From assembly GCF_003058325.1 (NCBI RefSeq), contig NZ_CP028843.1:2142001-2206000 (forward strand): 64,000 nucleotides of DNA, in the 5' to 3' direction. The position numbers and the translations under genes are program-made. Source of the DNA: Methylobacterium currus. Lineage in GTDB: Bacteria; Pseudomonadota; Alphaproteobacteria; Rhizobiales; Beijerinckiaceae. The notes below the pieces were generated by a model. It was not told the DNA's origin. It was given only the letters and a program-made list of their open reading frames with translations, and ran no database searches. Below are positions 42,724-51,225 of this stretch, one piece after another (positions within the stretch are counted from its first letter, which is position 1; every line of letters starts with the position of its first letter).

Positions 42724-43101
42724 CTATACCGGTAGCCCGTGATGCCGCCGGGCGATCAGGCATTCCGGGTCGCCGGGCTCGCAGGTGCGGCAGACCTCGG
42801 GACGCACGGCGTAGACCTTGCACGCCACGCGTTCCCCGACGCGGCCCTCGAGGGCGGAGCAGCGATCGCCCTCGCAGCGCATCCGCCCGGCCGGGTCGTC
42901 GACGTAGACCGCCGGGATCCGGGCGATGTCGGCATCGTCCTCAATGCTAAAGCGCGGCCACTCGGCCGAGTACGCGCAGCAGGCCCCGCATTCCTGGCAG
43001 GAGAAACTTTGGCAGGAGAAACTTTGGCAGGAGACATTCGCCGGGTCGGCGGGTTTCTCCGGGTCGGCAGGGATCTCCGAGTCGGGAGGACTTGGCGTCA
43101 C
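42724..43101 (-). CDS. YkgJ-family cysteine cluster protein
   Basis: A 125-residue protein. CQECGACCAYSAEWPRFSIE, RCEGDRCSALEG and CKVYAVRPEVCRTCEPGDPEC fit the YkgJ family, whose Cys pattern binds zinc or an Fe-S cluster. The N-terminus contains an in-frame 15-base tandem repeat giving SCQSFSCQSFSCQ, which adds two extra Cys. ATGA overlap with the thioesterase upstream. Biological role unknown. Confidence 0.75.
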   Translation of the reverse strand: MTPSPPDSEIPADPEKPADPANVSCQSFSCQSFSCQECGACCAYSAEWPRFSIEDDADIARIPAVYVDDPAGRMRCEGDRCSALEGRVGERVACKVYAVRPEVCRTCEPGDPECLIARRHHGLPV

Positions 43102-43520
43102 GGGCTCAGGCCCGGCGCCGCCGGCGGGATCGGGCGCGGGCGGCCGTCGTCGTCGATCGCCACGAAGGTGAAGATCCCGACCGTCACCTTCTCGCGGGTC
43201 TGGGTGCGGAAGCGCCGGGCCCAGGCCTCGATCTGGATTCGCATCGAGGTGCGGCCGGTGCCGACCACCTGGGTGTAGACGCAGAGCACGTCGCCGACCC
43301 GGACCGGCCGCAGGAAGGTCATGCCGTCGACCGCCACGGTGACGACGCGGCCTTGCGCCCGCTCGACCCCGGCGATGCCGCCGGCCTGATCCATCTGCGA
43401 CATCACCCAGCCGCCGAAGATGTCGCCGTTGGCGTTGGTGTCGGCCGGCATGGCGATGGTGCGCACCGTGAGATCGCCCTGCGGCCGTGCCGCTTCCCCG
43501 GTCGTCGCGTCCGTGGTCAT
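43098..43520 (-). CDS. Acyl-CoA thioesterase (YciA-like hotdog)
   Basis: A 140-residue protein with LTVRTIAMPADTNANGDIFG, GWVMSQMDQAGGIAG and TFLRPVRVGDVLCVY, the hotdog-fold signature of acyl-CoA thioesterases of the YciA/BFIT group (conserved Asn-x-x-Gly-x-Phe and Asp). Start ATG 43520 was taken; upstream in-frame codons lack family similarity. The stop overlaps the YkgJ start, so the two are co-translated. Confidence 0.88.
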   Translation of the reverse strand: MTTDATTGEAARPQGDLTVRTIAMPADTNANGDIFGGWVMSQMDQAGGIAGVERAQGRVVTVAVDGMTFLRPVRVGDVLCVYTQVVGTGRTSMRIQIEAWARRFRTQTREKVTVGIFTFVAIDDDGRPRPIPPAAPGLSP

Positions 43521-43668
43521 GATGCGCCGCGCTCCCCCCTGGTCTCCCGCGCGAGCATAGGGCATCGAGGCGCCGGAGTGCGAGCGCCCCGATTCGAAAG
43601 CCCCGCGGTTTCTTCCTCCCGCGGACGGCCCTAGTGTCGGCGGCACGCCATCAGCCGGAGGACGCATC

Positions 43669-44037
43669 ATGATCCAGGGCCATCCCACCAGCGGCGCCGA
43701 AGCCGACCGCGACTGCCCGGTTCCCCTCGCGACCCTCGGGGAGATCTACCGGGCCGAGCCGGAGGACCTGCCGGACCTTCTGAACGCCCTGCCGGTGCAG
43801 ACCCGCGCCAAGCTCGCGGGCTATCTCTACGCCAAGAGCCACACCCACAAGCTCGGCCTCACCGTCGCCCGGACCTGCGACAAGGACGACCTGGTGAAGG
43901 CGCTCGGCGAGATCGGCGCCGTGGTCCACGGCCAGGCCCACCTGCCGCCGCCCAAGCCCGTCCAGGCGGCCCCGGCGGCGCCCCAGACCCGCAAGATCAG
44001 CCTCGGCGGGTCCGGCTCGAAGCGCAGCTTCGATTGA
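43669..44037 (+). CDS. Conserved hypothetical protein
   Basis: A 122-residue protein. The middle (LPDLLNALPVQTRAKLAGYL, YAKSHTHKLGLTVARTCDKD, LVKALGEIGAVVHG) is helical and looks conserved; the end is Pro/Ala-rich with a KISLGGSGSKRSFD tail. No family assigned. It converges with the M20 peptidase gene and a hairpin lies between them. Confidence 0.6.
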   Translation: MIQGHPTSGAEADRDCPVPLATLGEIYRAEPEDLPDLLNALPVQTRAKLAGYLYAKSHTHKLGLTVARTCDKDDLVKALGEIGAVVHGQAHLPPPKPVQAAPAAPQTRKISLGGSGSKRSFD

Positions 44038-44044
44038 CGAGGCC

Positions 44045-44064
44045 GCGGGCCCGCGAGGGCCCGC
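44045..44064. terminator. Bidirectional hairpin between convergent genes
   Basis: GCGGGCCC-gcga-GGGCCCGC forms a perfect 8-bp stem with a GNRA loop, placed between the stops of the 43669 and 44069 genes. A T-run is lacking, so it would act as a barrier or Rho-assisted stop. Confidence 0.45.
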
Positions 44065-44068
44065 CCCT

Positions 44069-45352
44069 TCAGGCGGGTTCGGTACCGCACCACTCGGCGA
44101 CGAACAACGCCATGGCGGTGGTGATGCGCTGGAGCGAGGCGAGGCTGACCCGCTCGTCGAAGCCGTGGATGTTCTCGCTCTTCGGCCCGTAGCAGAGCGC
44201 CGGCACCCGGTCGTAGAGGGCATGGACCCTCGTATCGAGGTAGCCGGCGGTCATGAAGCTCTTGAGCGCCTTGCCCGTCGCCGCCTCATGCGCCCGGCCG
44301 AGGACGGCCTCGGCCTCCGAGCCTTCGTCGAGCACGTAGCCTTCCGCGAAGAAGCCGTGGAAGGTGACGCTCGGCGGGCTGTTCGACAGGAAGGCGTCGT
44401 CGCGGGCAAAGGCCGCCACCGCCGCCTCGATCTCGCGGGCCGCCTCCGCGGCGCTGGTGCCCGGATAGATCGCGATGCGGCAGTCGATCCGGCACCAGGC
44501 CGGCACCGAGGAGGCCCAGTCGCCGCCCTCGATCCGCCCGATATTGAGGTTGATCGGGTGTGCCTCGCCCTCGAAATGCGGCCGGCCGGCCTTGTCCTCG
44601 TTCCAGCGCGCCTCGAGCTGCCGCAGCGCCCCGATCACCCGGTAGGCGGCGTCGATGGCATTGGCCCCCGTCCCCATCTCGCGCACATGGACCGGCCGGC
44701 CCCGGACCTCGACCCGGAACCACAGCACGCCGGTATTGGCGCGCACCAGCATCTCCTCCTCCGGCTCGGGGATCAGCACCGCGTCGGCGCGGTAGCCGCG
44801 CAAGTGGGTCATCAGGGCGCCGTTGCCGGTCGATTCCTCCTCGACCACCGATTGCAGCGTCACGGTGGCGGCGGGCTGGAGCCCGATCCGCCGGAGCGCG
44901 TCGAGGGCGAACAGGTTGGCGGCGTGGCCGGCCTTCATGTCGGCGCCGCCGCGGCCATAGAGCCAGTCGCCCTCGACCACCGGCTCGAAGGGCGGGTGGG
45001 TCCAGAGGTCGGCGGGTCCTGCCGGCACCACGTCGACATGGGCCTGGAGGATCAGCGAGCGCCCCCGCTCCTCCCGCGGCCGGTGGATGCCGACGACGAT
45101 CGGCGCCTCGGAATGCTCCGGGCTGAACCTGGCGCCGCCCGGATGCGCCTCGATCTGCTCGCGGTCCATCGCGAAGCGGTCCATGGCGTAGCCGCGGTCG
45201 CGATACTCGCGGAACACGAAATCCTGGATCGCCTGCTCCTCGCCGCGGGTCGAGGGGAAGCGGATCAGCGCCTGCGTGTGGGCGATCTGGTCGGAAAAGC
45301 CGTCGGCGACGGCCGTGATGATGCGGTCGCGGAGGGCGGGATCCAGGGGCAT
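44069..45352 (-). CDS. M20-family peptidase / deacylase (ArgE/DapE type)
   Basis: A 427-residue protein. LILQAHVDVVPAGPADLW gives the first His and Asp metal ligands, GRGGADMKAGHAANLFAL the bridging Asp, VVEEESTGNG the catalytic Glu and ligand Glu, and SENIHGFDERV the last His. These cytosolic zinc enzymes hydrolyse N-acyl or peptide bonds. The substrate cannot be told from sequence. The start at ATG 45352 leads straight into the family N-terminus. Confidence 0.85.
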   Translation of the reverse strand: MPLDPALRDRIITAVADGFSDQIAHTQALIRFPSTRGEEQAIQDFVFREYRDRGYAMDRFAMDREQIEAHPGGARFSPEHSEAPIVVGIHRPREERGRSLILQAHVDVVPAGPADLWTHPPFEPVVEGDWLYGRGGADMKAGHAANLFALDALRRIGLQPAATVTLQSVVEEESTGNGALMTHLRGYRADAVLIPEPEEEMLVRANTGVLWFRVEVRGRPVHVREMGTGANAIDAAYRVIGALRQLEARWNEDKAGRPHFEGEAHPINLNIGRIEGGDWASSVPAWCRIDCRIAIYPGTSAAEAAREIEAAVAAFARDDAFLSNSPPSVTFHGFFAEGYVLDEGSEAEAVLGRAHEAATGKALKSFMTAGYLDTRVHALYDRVPALCYGPKSENIHGFDERVSLASLQRITTAMALFVAEWCGTEPA

Positions 45353-45522
45353 CGGGGGCTCCTCTAAGGGCGCTCCCGTCATAGCCCGGAGCGCCTGCGG
45401 CACCTATGCGCTGGGCGCTGGCTCGCACGCCGCGGTGTCCGGCCTCCCCGCCCCGTCCCGCATCTCCTTCCGCCGACACTCTCTTCGTGCAGGCCCGTTC
45501 CGGGCCCGGAAAGCGGGAGAGA

Positions 45523-47094
45523 TCATGTCCCCAGCCGCCCGATGATATGGTCCGCCACCCGCAGCGCGTTGGCGATGATCGTCAGCGTCGGGTTCACGGC
45601 GCCGATCGACGGGAAGAAGCTCGCATCCGTCACGTAGAGGTTGTCGAGCTCGTGCGCCTTGCAGTGGAGGTCGAGGACCGAGGTCGCCGGATCGGGGCCG
45701 AAGCGCAGCGTGCCGGCCTGGTGGGCGGTGCCGCCGATCGGCACGTCCTTGCCGAGATAGAGCGAGCGGTCGAACAGGTGCGGGTGGATGTCGAGCTTCG
45801 CGCAGAGGTCGCGCAGCTTCGCCTTCAGCCGGTGCAGGGCCTCCTCGTTGGTCTGCTTCAAGTCCAGCCGCACCGTGGCCCCGTCGTAGAAAATCCGGTT
45901 CTCCGGGATCGGCAGGTCCTCGGTGGTGAGCCAGAAATCCAGCGAGTGCTGGGCGAGCCAGTCGAACGGCTTTTCCGGAAACCATTGCAGGAAGCCCGGG
46001 AGGCCCTCGCCGCGGATCTGCACCCCGTCCGACTTGCCGACCATCTGGATGTGGCCGAGGGGGAACTCCCAGTCGTCGGACCCGAAGTAGAAGTCGTTGA
46101 GGCCCAGCGTCTTCTGGAACCTGGTCGGGTTCGGGGTGCGCGAGATGGCGAGCACCGTCGAGTTGTTGTGCCGCATGTAGTTGCGGCCGACCTGGCCCGA
46201 GCGGTTGGCGAGCCCCTGCGGGTGGGCGTCGCTGGCGGAGCGCAGCAGGAGGAGTGCCGAGGACAGGGCGCCGCAGGCCACCACCACGATATCGCCGGTG
46301 AAGGTCTCGGTGGCGCTGCCGCGCTTGACCTCGACGCCCGTGACGGTCCGCCCGGCCGGGTCGGTGAACAGACGGTCGACGTAGGAATGGGTCTTGAGGG
46401 TCAGGTTCGGATGCGCCGCGAGCGCCGGGTCGACGCAGGCGATCTGCGCATCGGCCTTGCCGTTGGTGATGCAGGGATAGCCGTCGAAGGCGTCGCAGCG
46501 GATGCAGGCCGAGTGCGGCAGCGGCTTGCCGTCGCGCTCCTCCAGCCGTACCCCGACCGGCAGGTGGAACGGGTGATGCCCCTCACGCTTCAGGCCGTCG
46601 AACAGCTCCTGGATCCGGGGCTCGTGGGTGATCGGCGGGTAGGCATAGGGTTTCGAGGCGGGCGGCTCGGTCGGGTCCTCGCCGCGCAGGCCGTGGACGT
46701 AGTAGAGTTCTTCCGCCGCCTGGTAGTAGGGCTCGAACACGTCGTATTTCAGCGGCCATTCCGGCGAGATGCCGTCCGGGTGACGGATCTCGAAAAAGTC
46801 CTTCTCGCGGAGGCGGAGCAGGACCGAGCCGTAGACCTTGCTGTTGCCGCCGACGCAATAATGCAGGCCGGGATGGAAGCTGGAGCCGTCGGCGCCGTAC
46901 CAGGTCTCCGGTGCCTGGTAGCGGGCATCGACGAAGACCGCCTGGCTGTCCCAGTTCTCGCGCTCCCGCGGCAGATAGTCGCCGCGCTCCAGGAGCAGGA
47001 TGCGCTTGCCGGTCTGGGCGAGCCGCCACGCCATGGTGCCGCCGCCCGGCCCCGAGCCGATGATGACGACGTCGTAGTGCCGGTTCTCGCTCAT
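45523..47094 (-). CDS. GMC-family oxidoreductase
   Basis: A 523-residue flavoprotein. The N-terminal YDVVIIGSGPGGGTMAWRLA with ILLLERG is the FAD Rossmann motif; GDYLPRERENWDSQAVF follows; AGTLRFGPDP and VTDASFFPSIGAVNPTLTI near the end are typical of the C-terminal GMC region with the His/Asn active pair region. Substrates are alcohols, sugars or polyols. It has no signal peptide. It is divergent from a DoxX-cupin-lactonase-VOC operon 157 bases away, which suggests a shared oxidation pathway. Confidence 0.88.
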   Translation of the reverse strand: MSENRHYDVVIIGSGPGGGTMAWRLAQTGKRILLLERGDYLPRERENWDSQAVFVDARYQAPETWYGADGSSFHPGLHYCVGGNSKVYGSVLLRLREKDFFEIRHPDGISPEWPLKYDVFEPYYQAAEELYYVHGLRGEDPTEPPASKPYAYPPITHEPRIQELFDGLKREGHHPFHLPVGVRLEERDGKPLPHSACIRCDAFDGYPCITNGKADAQIACVDPALAAHPNLTLKTHSYVDRLFTDPAGRTVTGVEVKRGSATETFTGDIVVVACGALSSALLLLRSASDAHPQGLANRSGQVGRNYMRHNNSTVLAISRTPNPTRFQKTLGLNDFYFGSDDWEFPLGHIQMVGKSDGVQIRGEGLPGFLQWFPEKPFDWLAQHSLDFWLTTEDLPIPENRIFYDGATVRLDLKQTNEEALHRLKAKLRDLCAKLDIHPHLFDRSLYLGKDVPIGGTAHQAGTLRFGPDPATSVLDLHCKAHELDNLYVTDASFFPSIGAVNPTLTIIANALRVADHIIGRLGT

Positions 47095-47251
47095 TGGTGG
47101 TCCCCTGGGCGATCCCTTTCCGGCGGCAGGCGCGGGATGATCCGGGCCGTTCGCTCGTGCCGGAGGCGCATATGGCGGGGCTGGCGCGAACGTCGACCCG
47201 CCCCAGTTAGCTTTTCGCAGGCGCACAACCGGCAGCGGAGATCGTCGACGG

Positions 47252-47722
47252 ATGGCCACCTTCAGCATCGCGGTCGCCTTCGGGGTCCGGCTCCTCCTGG
47301 TGCTGCTCTTCCTGCCGTTCAGCGCGCTGGACAAGATCCTGAACTTCCGCGGTGCGGTGGGCCAAGCCAAGCAGGCCGTGCATTCCACCGGCTCCGCCAC
47401 CCTGCTGATCCTCATCGGCCTCTTCGTCGAGATCGTGATGTCGCTCGGCATTCTCACGGGCATCGCCGACCGCTTCGCCGCCTTCGTGCTCGCCGGCTAT
47501 TGCGGCGTCACGGCGCTCCTCTGGAAGCAGTTCTGGAAGCCGGGCGATTTCTGGTCCGGCGGCAAGGGGCGCGAGCTTTTCTGGGATTTCTGGAAGAACC
47601 TCGCGCTCGCCGGCGGGTTTCTGCTCGTCACCTTCGGCACCGGGGCGGCGACGGTGGAGACCTTCTTCTCCCATCCCTTCGCCTCGTCGAGGCCCTACAG
47701 CGTCAGCGAGACCGCCCGATGA
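47252..47722 (+). CDS. DoxX-like membrane protein
   Basis: A 156-residue protein with four hydrophobic helices (VRLLLVLLFLPFSALDKILN, ATLLILIGLFVEIVMSLGIL, FVLAGYCGVTALLWKQFW, LALAGGFLLVTFG). This size and layout match the DoxX/DoxD-like group, often paired with oxidoreductases. It begins an operon whose second gene overlaps by four bases (ATGA). Confidence 0.7.
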   Translation: MATFSIAVAFGVRLLLVLLFLPFSALDKILNFRGAVGQAKQAVHSTGSATLLILIGLFVEIVMSLGILTGIADRFAAFVLAGYCGVTALLWKQFWKPGDFWSGGKGRELFWDFWKNLALAGGFLLVTFGTGAATVETFFSHPFASSRPYSVSETAR

Positions 47723-48165
47723 GCAGCGACACGCCCAAGATCCCCTATTGGCACCTCTGGGCCGACGCGGACGGGATCAGCCACCAGACGCGATGCGCCT
47801 TCACCGAGTTCGAGGAGAAGTCGATGTCGCCGCCGGCCCCGCCGCAATGGCAGGGGCAGAAGACCCATGACGGCGCCACGGTGTTCGTGACCGTGCAGCC
47901 GGTCGGCTGGACCGGCGACTGGCACCCGAACCCGAAGCCGCAATGGATCATCCCGCTGTCGGGCCGCTGGTTCGTCGAATCGATGGACGGCACGCGGGTC
48001 GAGATGGGCCCGGGCGAGATCTCGTTCGGCGAGGACCAGAACGTCCGCGAGGTCGACGGCAAGAAGGGCCACCGCTCCGGCACGATCGGGGACGAGCCCG
48101 CGGTGCTGATGATCGTCCAGTACGATGCCCCCCCGACCACCGGGGCGGCCTGCCGGTTCCGGTGA
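47719..48165 (+). CDS. Cupin-domain protein
   Basis: A 148-residue protein. PQWIIPLSGRWFVESMDGTR, VEMGPGEISFGEDQN and the start YWHLWADADGISHQTRC suggest a single cupin. The second strand region has G.W....P...W.IPL.G, but the usual double His metal motif is weak, so metal binding is uncertain. Coupled to DoxX upstream (ATGA) and followed five bases later by the SMP-30 gene. Confidence 0.75.
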   Translation: MSSDTPKIPYWHLWADADGISHQTRCAFTEFEEKSMSPPAPPQWQGQKTHDGATVFVTVQPVGWTGDWHPNPKPQWIIPLSGRWFVESMDGTRVEMGPGEISFGEDQNVREVDGKKGHRSGTIGDEPAVLMIVQYDAPPTTGAACRFR

Positions 48166-48169
48166 CGTC

Positions 48170-49072
48170 ATGGACGGGTTCGAGATCCACGACGAGCGCT
48201 TCAAGCATTACATCCTGGGCAACGCGCCGCTCGAGGAACTGGGCTCCGGCTTCCGCTGGATCGAGGGCCCGGTCTGGATGGCCGATGCCGATTGCCTGCT
48301 GTTCCAGGACCTGCCGCGCAACCGCACGATGCGGTGGATCGAGGGCGCCGGCTTCTCGGTCTACCGCGCCCCCTCGAACTACGCCAACGGCCAGACCCGC
48401 GACCGGCAAGGGCGCCTGATCGCCTGCTCGCATCGCGGCCGCTGCCTGTATCGCACGGAGTATGACGGCACGGTCACGACCCTCGTCGAGCGCCATGCCG
48501 GCAAGCGCCTGAATGCGCCGAACGACGTGGTGGTGAAATCCGACGGCACGATCTGGTTCAGCGATCCCGTCTACGGCATCTCGAACGACTACGAGGGCGG
48601 GCGGCAAGCCTCGGAGCAGCCGCCGGCGCTCTACCGCTTCGACCCGGCGACGAACGAGATCACCGTGATGGCGGGCGACTTCGACGGGCCGAACGGCCTC
48701 GCCTTCTCGCCCGACGAAAGCCGCCTCTATGTCGCCGAGACCGGCGACCAGTCGAAGCCGGATCCGCGCCAGTACATCCGGGTCTTCGACGTCGCGCCCG
48801 ACGGCGCGCTCTCGGGCGGCGACGTCTTCCACACGATCTCGCCGGGCTATTGCGACGGGATGCGGGTGGATGAGGACGGCAATGTCTGGTCGAGCGCCGC
48901 GGACGGGGTGCATTGCCTCAGCCCGGAGGGCAAGCTGATGGGCAAGATCCTGGTGCCGCATCGGGTCTCGAACCTCACCTTCGGCGGGCCGGCCAAGAAC
49001 CGGCTGTTCATCGGCGGCTCGCACACGCTCTATTCCATCTTCCTCGACCGGCGCGGGGCGCAGACCCCGTGA
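48170..49072 (+). CDS. SMP-30/gluconolactonase family protein
   Basis: A 300-residue six-bladed propeller. Blades carry GFRWIEGPVWM, NGQTRDRQGRLIACSHRGRC, LNAPNDVVVKSDGTIWFSDP, DFDGPNGLAFSPDESRLYVA and CDGMRVDEDGNVW. Glu near residue 32 with Asn114 and Asp213-type positions fit the calcium site of sugar lactonases. It probably opens a lactone made by the nearby GMC enzyme. Stop overlaps the VOC start. Confidence 0.85.
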   Translation: MDGFEIHDERFKHYILGNAPLEELGSGFRWIEGPVWMADADCLLFQDLPRNRTMRWIEGAGFSVYRAPSNYANGQTRDRQGRLIACSHRGRCLYRTEYDGTVTTLVERHAGKRLNAPNDVVVKSDGTIWFSDPVYGISNDYEGGRQASEQPPALYRFDPATNEITVMAGDFDGPNGLAFSPDESRLYVAETGDQSKPDPRQYIRVFDVAPDGALSGGDVFHTISPGYCDGMRVDEDGNVWSSAADGVHCLSPEGKLMGKILVPHRVSNLTFGGPAKNRLFIGGSHTLYSIFLDRRGAQTP

Positions 49073-50004
49073 CGGGCCGTCCCCCGGCGGCCTTGCGCCT
49101 CGCCCGGATCGTCCTCGTCGCGGCCGATCCGGACTGCCTCGCGAGCTTCTACCGCGAGGCTTTGGGCTTCACCGCGGCCGAAGCGCCGCCGGCCTCCGAC
49201 CTTCCGGGGGCGTGGGCGCAGGTCGTGCCCCTGCGGCTCGGCGACCAGCGCCTCGACCTCGTGGCAGCGTCGCCGCCGGGCCGGCCCTATCCGGGCGACG
49301 TCCCGGGCTTCAGCCCGCTCTTCCAGCACTGCGCCATCATCGTCTCCGACATGGCGGCGGCCCATGCCCGGCTGTCGGCGCATCCGGGCTGGCGCCCGAT
49401 CTCCACCGGCGGCCCGGTGCGGCTGCCCGAGACCTCGGGCGGCGTGACCGCGTTCAAGTTCCGCGATCCCGAGGGCCATCCCCTCGAACTCCTGGCCTTC
49501 CCGCCGGACGCGACGCCCGCGGCCTGGCGGCGGACGGCGCCGGGCGGCCCGTTCCTCGGCCTCGACCACTCGGCGATCTCGGTCGCCGAGACCGCCCGCA
49601 GCGTCGCGTTCTACGAATCCCTCGGGCTTCGCGTGGCGTCGCGCTCGCTCAATACCGGGCCGGAGCAGGCTCGCCTCGACGCCGTTCCCGATCCGACGGT
49701 CGAGGTGACCGGCCTCGGCTTTCCGGACGGGCGGCCGCCCCATGTCGAGCTGCTGTGCTACCGCGGTGACCTTCCGCGGCCGGCCTCCGACCTCGCGGTG
49801 AACGACGTTGCGGCGACCCGGCTGGCGATCGCGATGCGAGATGCCGACGCCGTGGCGACGGCCTGCGCCGCCCATGCCGGTCGGCTCGTATCGGGCCGGA
49901 CCGTCCCGCGATCCGGCGGCGGCGCGGAGGCACTGCTGCGCGACCCGGACGGGCACCTGGTGTGGCTGACGGTCAATCGTCCTGCGGATGATGCGCGACC
50001 GTGA
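49069..50004 (+). CDS. Two-domain VOC (glyoxalase-fold) protein
   Basis: A 311-residue protein starting at GTG 49069. Two VOC modules are visible: RIVLVAADPDCLASFYREAL with FKFRDPEGHPLELLAF, and LDHSAISVAETARSVAFYES with a LRDPDGHLVWLTV end. Metal ligand positions are a His in the first (CAII-type strand start) and Glu in HPLELL. It may be a dioxygenase or isomerase for a sugar-derived product. Its last 32 bases overlap the broken ATPase gene on the other strand. Confidence 0.75.
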   Translation: MTGRPPAALRLARIVLVAADPDCLASFYREALGFTAAEAPPASDLPGAWAQVVPLRLGDQRLDLVAASPPGRPYPGDVPGFSPLFQHCAIIVSDMAAAHARLSAHPGWRPISTGGPVRLPETSGGVTAFKFRDPEGHPLELLAFPPDATPAAWRRTAPGGPFLGLDHSAISVAETARSVAFYESLGLRVASRSLNTGPEQARLDAVPDPTVEVTGLGFPDGRPPHVELLCYRGDLPRPASDLAVNDVAATRLAIAMRDADAVATACAAHAGRLVSGRTVPRSGGGAEALLRDPDGHLVWLTVNRPADDARP

Positions 50005-50470
50005 ATCCCTCCTCCGCCGCGGGAGGCACGAAAAAGCGCGTGAACAGGTCGAACTCGTCGTCGCTCACGGTGAATTCATGCGCGCCGGCGGCGTTCCGGC
50101 GGCGCAGGCGTGCCTTGCACAGAGCATCGTCGGCCTCAAGCTCATGGAGCTGGTGCGCCGCCTCCGCCTCTTGGACGATCGTCCGCATCCAGGCCCGGCT
50201 CTCCGGCGTATTGGCGGGGAAGTCGAGCACCACGGACAGGCCGGCTCGGAGCAGCGCGACGAGGTGCGGCCCCATCACGCCGCGCAGGCGGCGGCTGTTG
50301 CGGACGCAGTCGGCAAGCGTCGTCTGCTCGCCCGGATAGAGGCCGGCGAGCCACGGGTCCTCCCGGACCAGGATCGTGCCGGGCCGCGCGGCCAGGGCAA
50401 CGGCGAGCGTCGATTTTCCAGCCGAGATCTAGCCGCACTGGGGATGCAGCACCGCGTCGGTGACGGGCAT
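49973..50470 (-). pseudogene. AAA-type ATPase/kinase broken by an amber codon in the P-loop
   Basis: Read leftward from ATG 50470 the frame gives MPVTDAVLHPQCG, then TAG (50429-50431), then ISAGKSTLAVALA and a normal C-terminus to 49973. CG-stop-ISAGKST is a Walker A motif in which the stop most simply replaces Lys (AAG to TAG, one base). The remainder (AALRAGLSVVLDFPANTPES, WMRTIVQEAEAAHQLHEL) is a good AAA kinase-like domain of about 165 residues. So a recent single-base nonsense mutation is likely, unless suppression occurs. The 101-residue internal frame starting near 50278 would lack the P-loop. Confidence 0.75.
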
Positions 50471-50634
50471 GATCGGTGACCTTCAGGGACGCCGAACGGC
50501 GCGATGTGCTTCGCGGGATGCGGACAGCCGAAACCCGGCCCGACGGATCAGACCGGACGGGTCATTCGGCGTTGCAGCGCGGCGCGACGCAGGAAGGTCA
50601 TGGGTCGAGAGGGGGACCGCGGCCGGAACTTCGG

Positions 50635-51039
50635 TCAAGCGGCGGGAACGATGTCGGGCCGCCAAGTACCGGCGGGCAGGACCCGGCGGGCGAGAGGCGC
50701 GGAGGTATTGTGCGCGCCGAGCCGTTGCAGCGCGATCTCGGCGCCGCGGCGCGACTGCTTCAGGGCGACGAGGGCCGACCAGCGCATCGCCACCTCGTGA
50801 CGCGCCACGAGGCGGCCGCCGGCATCGTAGCGGCGCCAGCCGCAGCGCTCCTGCCCGGCCTCGTCGGTCTCGTCGTAGGTCTCGTAGCGGGCGACCAGGG
50901 CGCCGGTGACGTCGAACTCGTCGTGGTACCAGCACACGCCGTCCAGTGGGGCGCCGCGGCTGCGCGAGCCCCGGATCACCAGACGATGCTCGACGGGGGT
51001 GAGGAAGATCGTCTCGAAAACGGGCGGCTGGAACAGCAT
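50635..51039 (-). CDS. Conserved hypothetical protein
   Basis: A 134-residue protein with FETIFLTPVEHRLVIRGSRS, LDGVCWYHDEFDVTGALVAR and a C-terminal segment PLARRVLPAGTWRPDIVPAA. Beta-rich, no signal peptide, no recognised family. The start at ATG 51039 is chosen over a longer one that has no protein-like N-terminus. It is preceded by a 186-base gap shared with the divergent exported protein. Confidence 0.5.
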   Translation of the reverse strand: MLFQPPVFETIFLTPVEHRLVIRGSRSRGAPLDGVCWYHDEFDVTGALVARYETYDETDEAGQERCGWRRYDAGGRLVARHEVAMRWSALVALKQSRRGAEIALQRLGAHNTSAPLARRVLPAGTWRPDIVPAA

Positions 51040-51225
51040 GACCGTCGATAACCCCCCTTGTCTCGTCGCCACATGGCTTCCGATCGACAGGGTGCGTTGC
51101 AGCATAATCGGCGTCAAGAGCGCGGCGGTGCGGCAGACGATGCTAATCGGGCGCGGGCGGGTGCTCCTTTGGTCCAAGATGCTCTAGCGTCCGCCGCGGA
51201 GACGCGACAGGCGAGGGATTCGAGG

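Noticed and set aside
45406..47700. Long rightward frame antisense to the GMC oxidoreductase, running into the cupin gene
   Set aside because: The upstream part is a shadow of the GMC gene; only the last 148 codons (from ATG 47719) match a real cupin protein.
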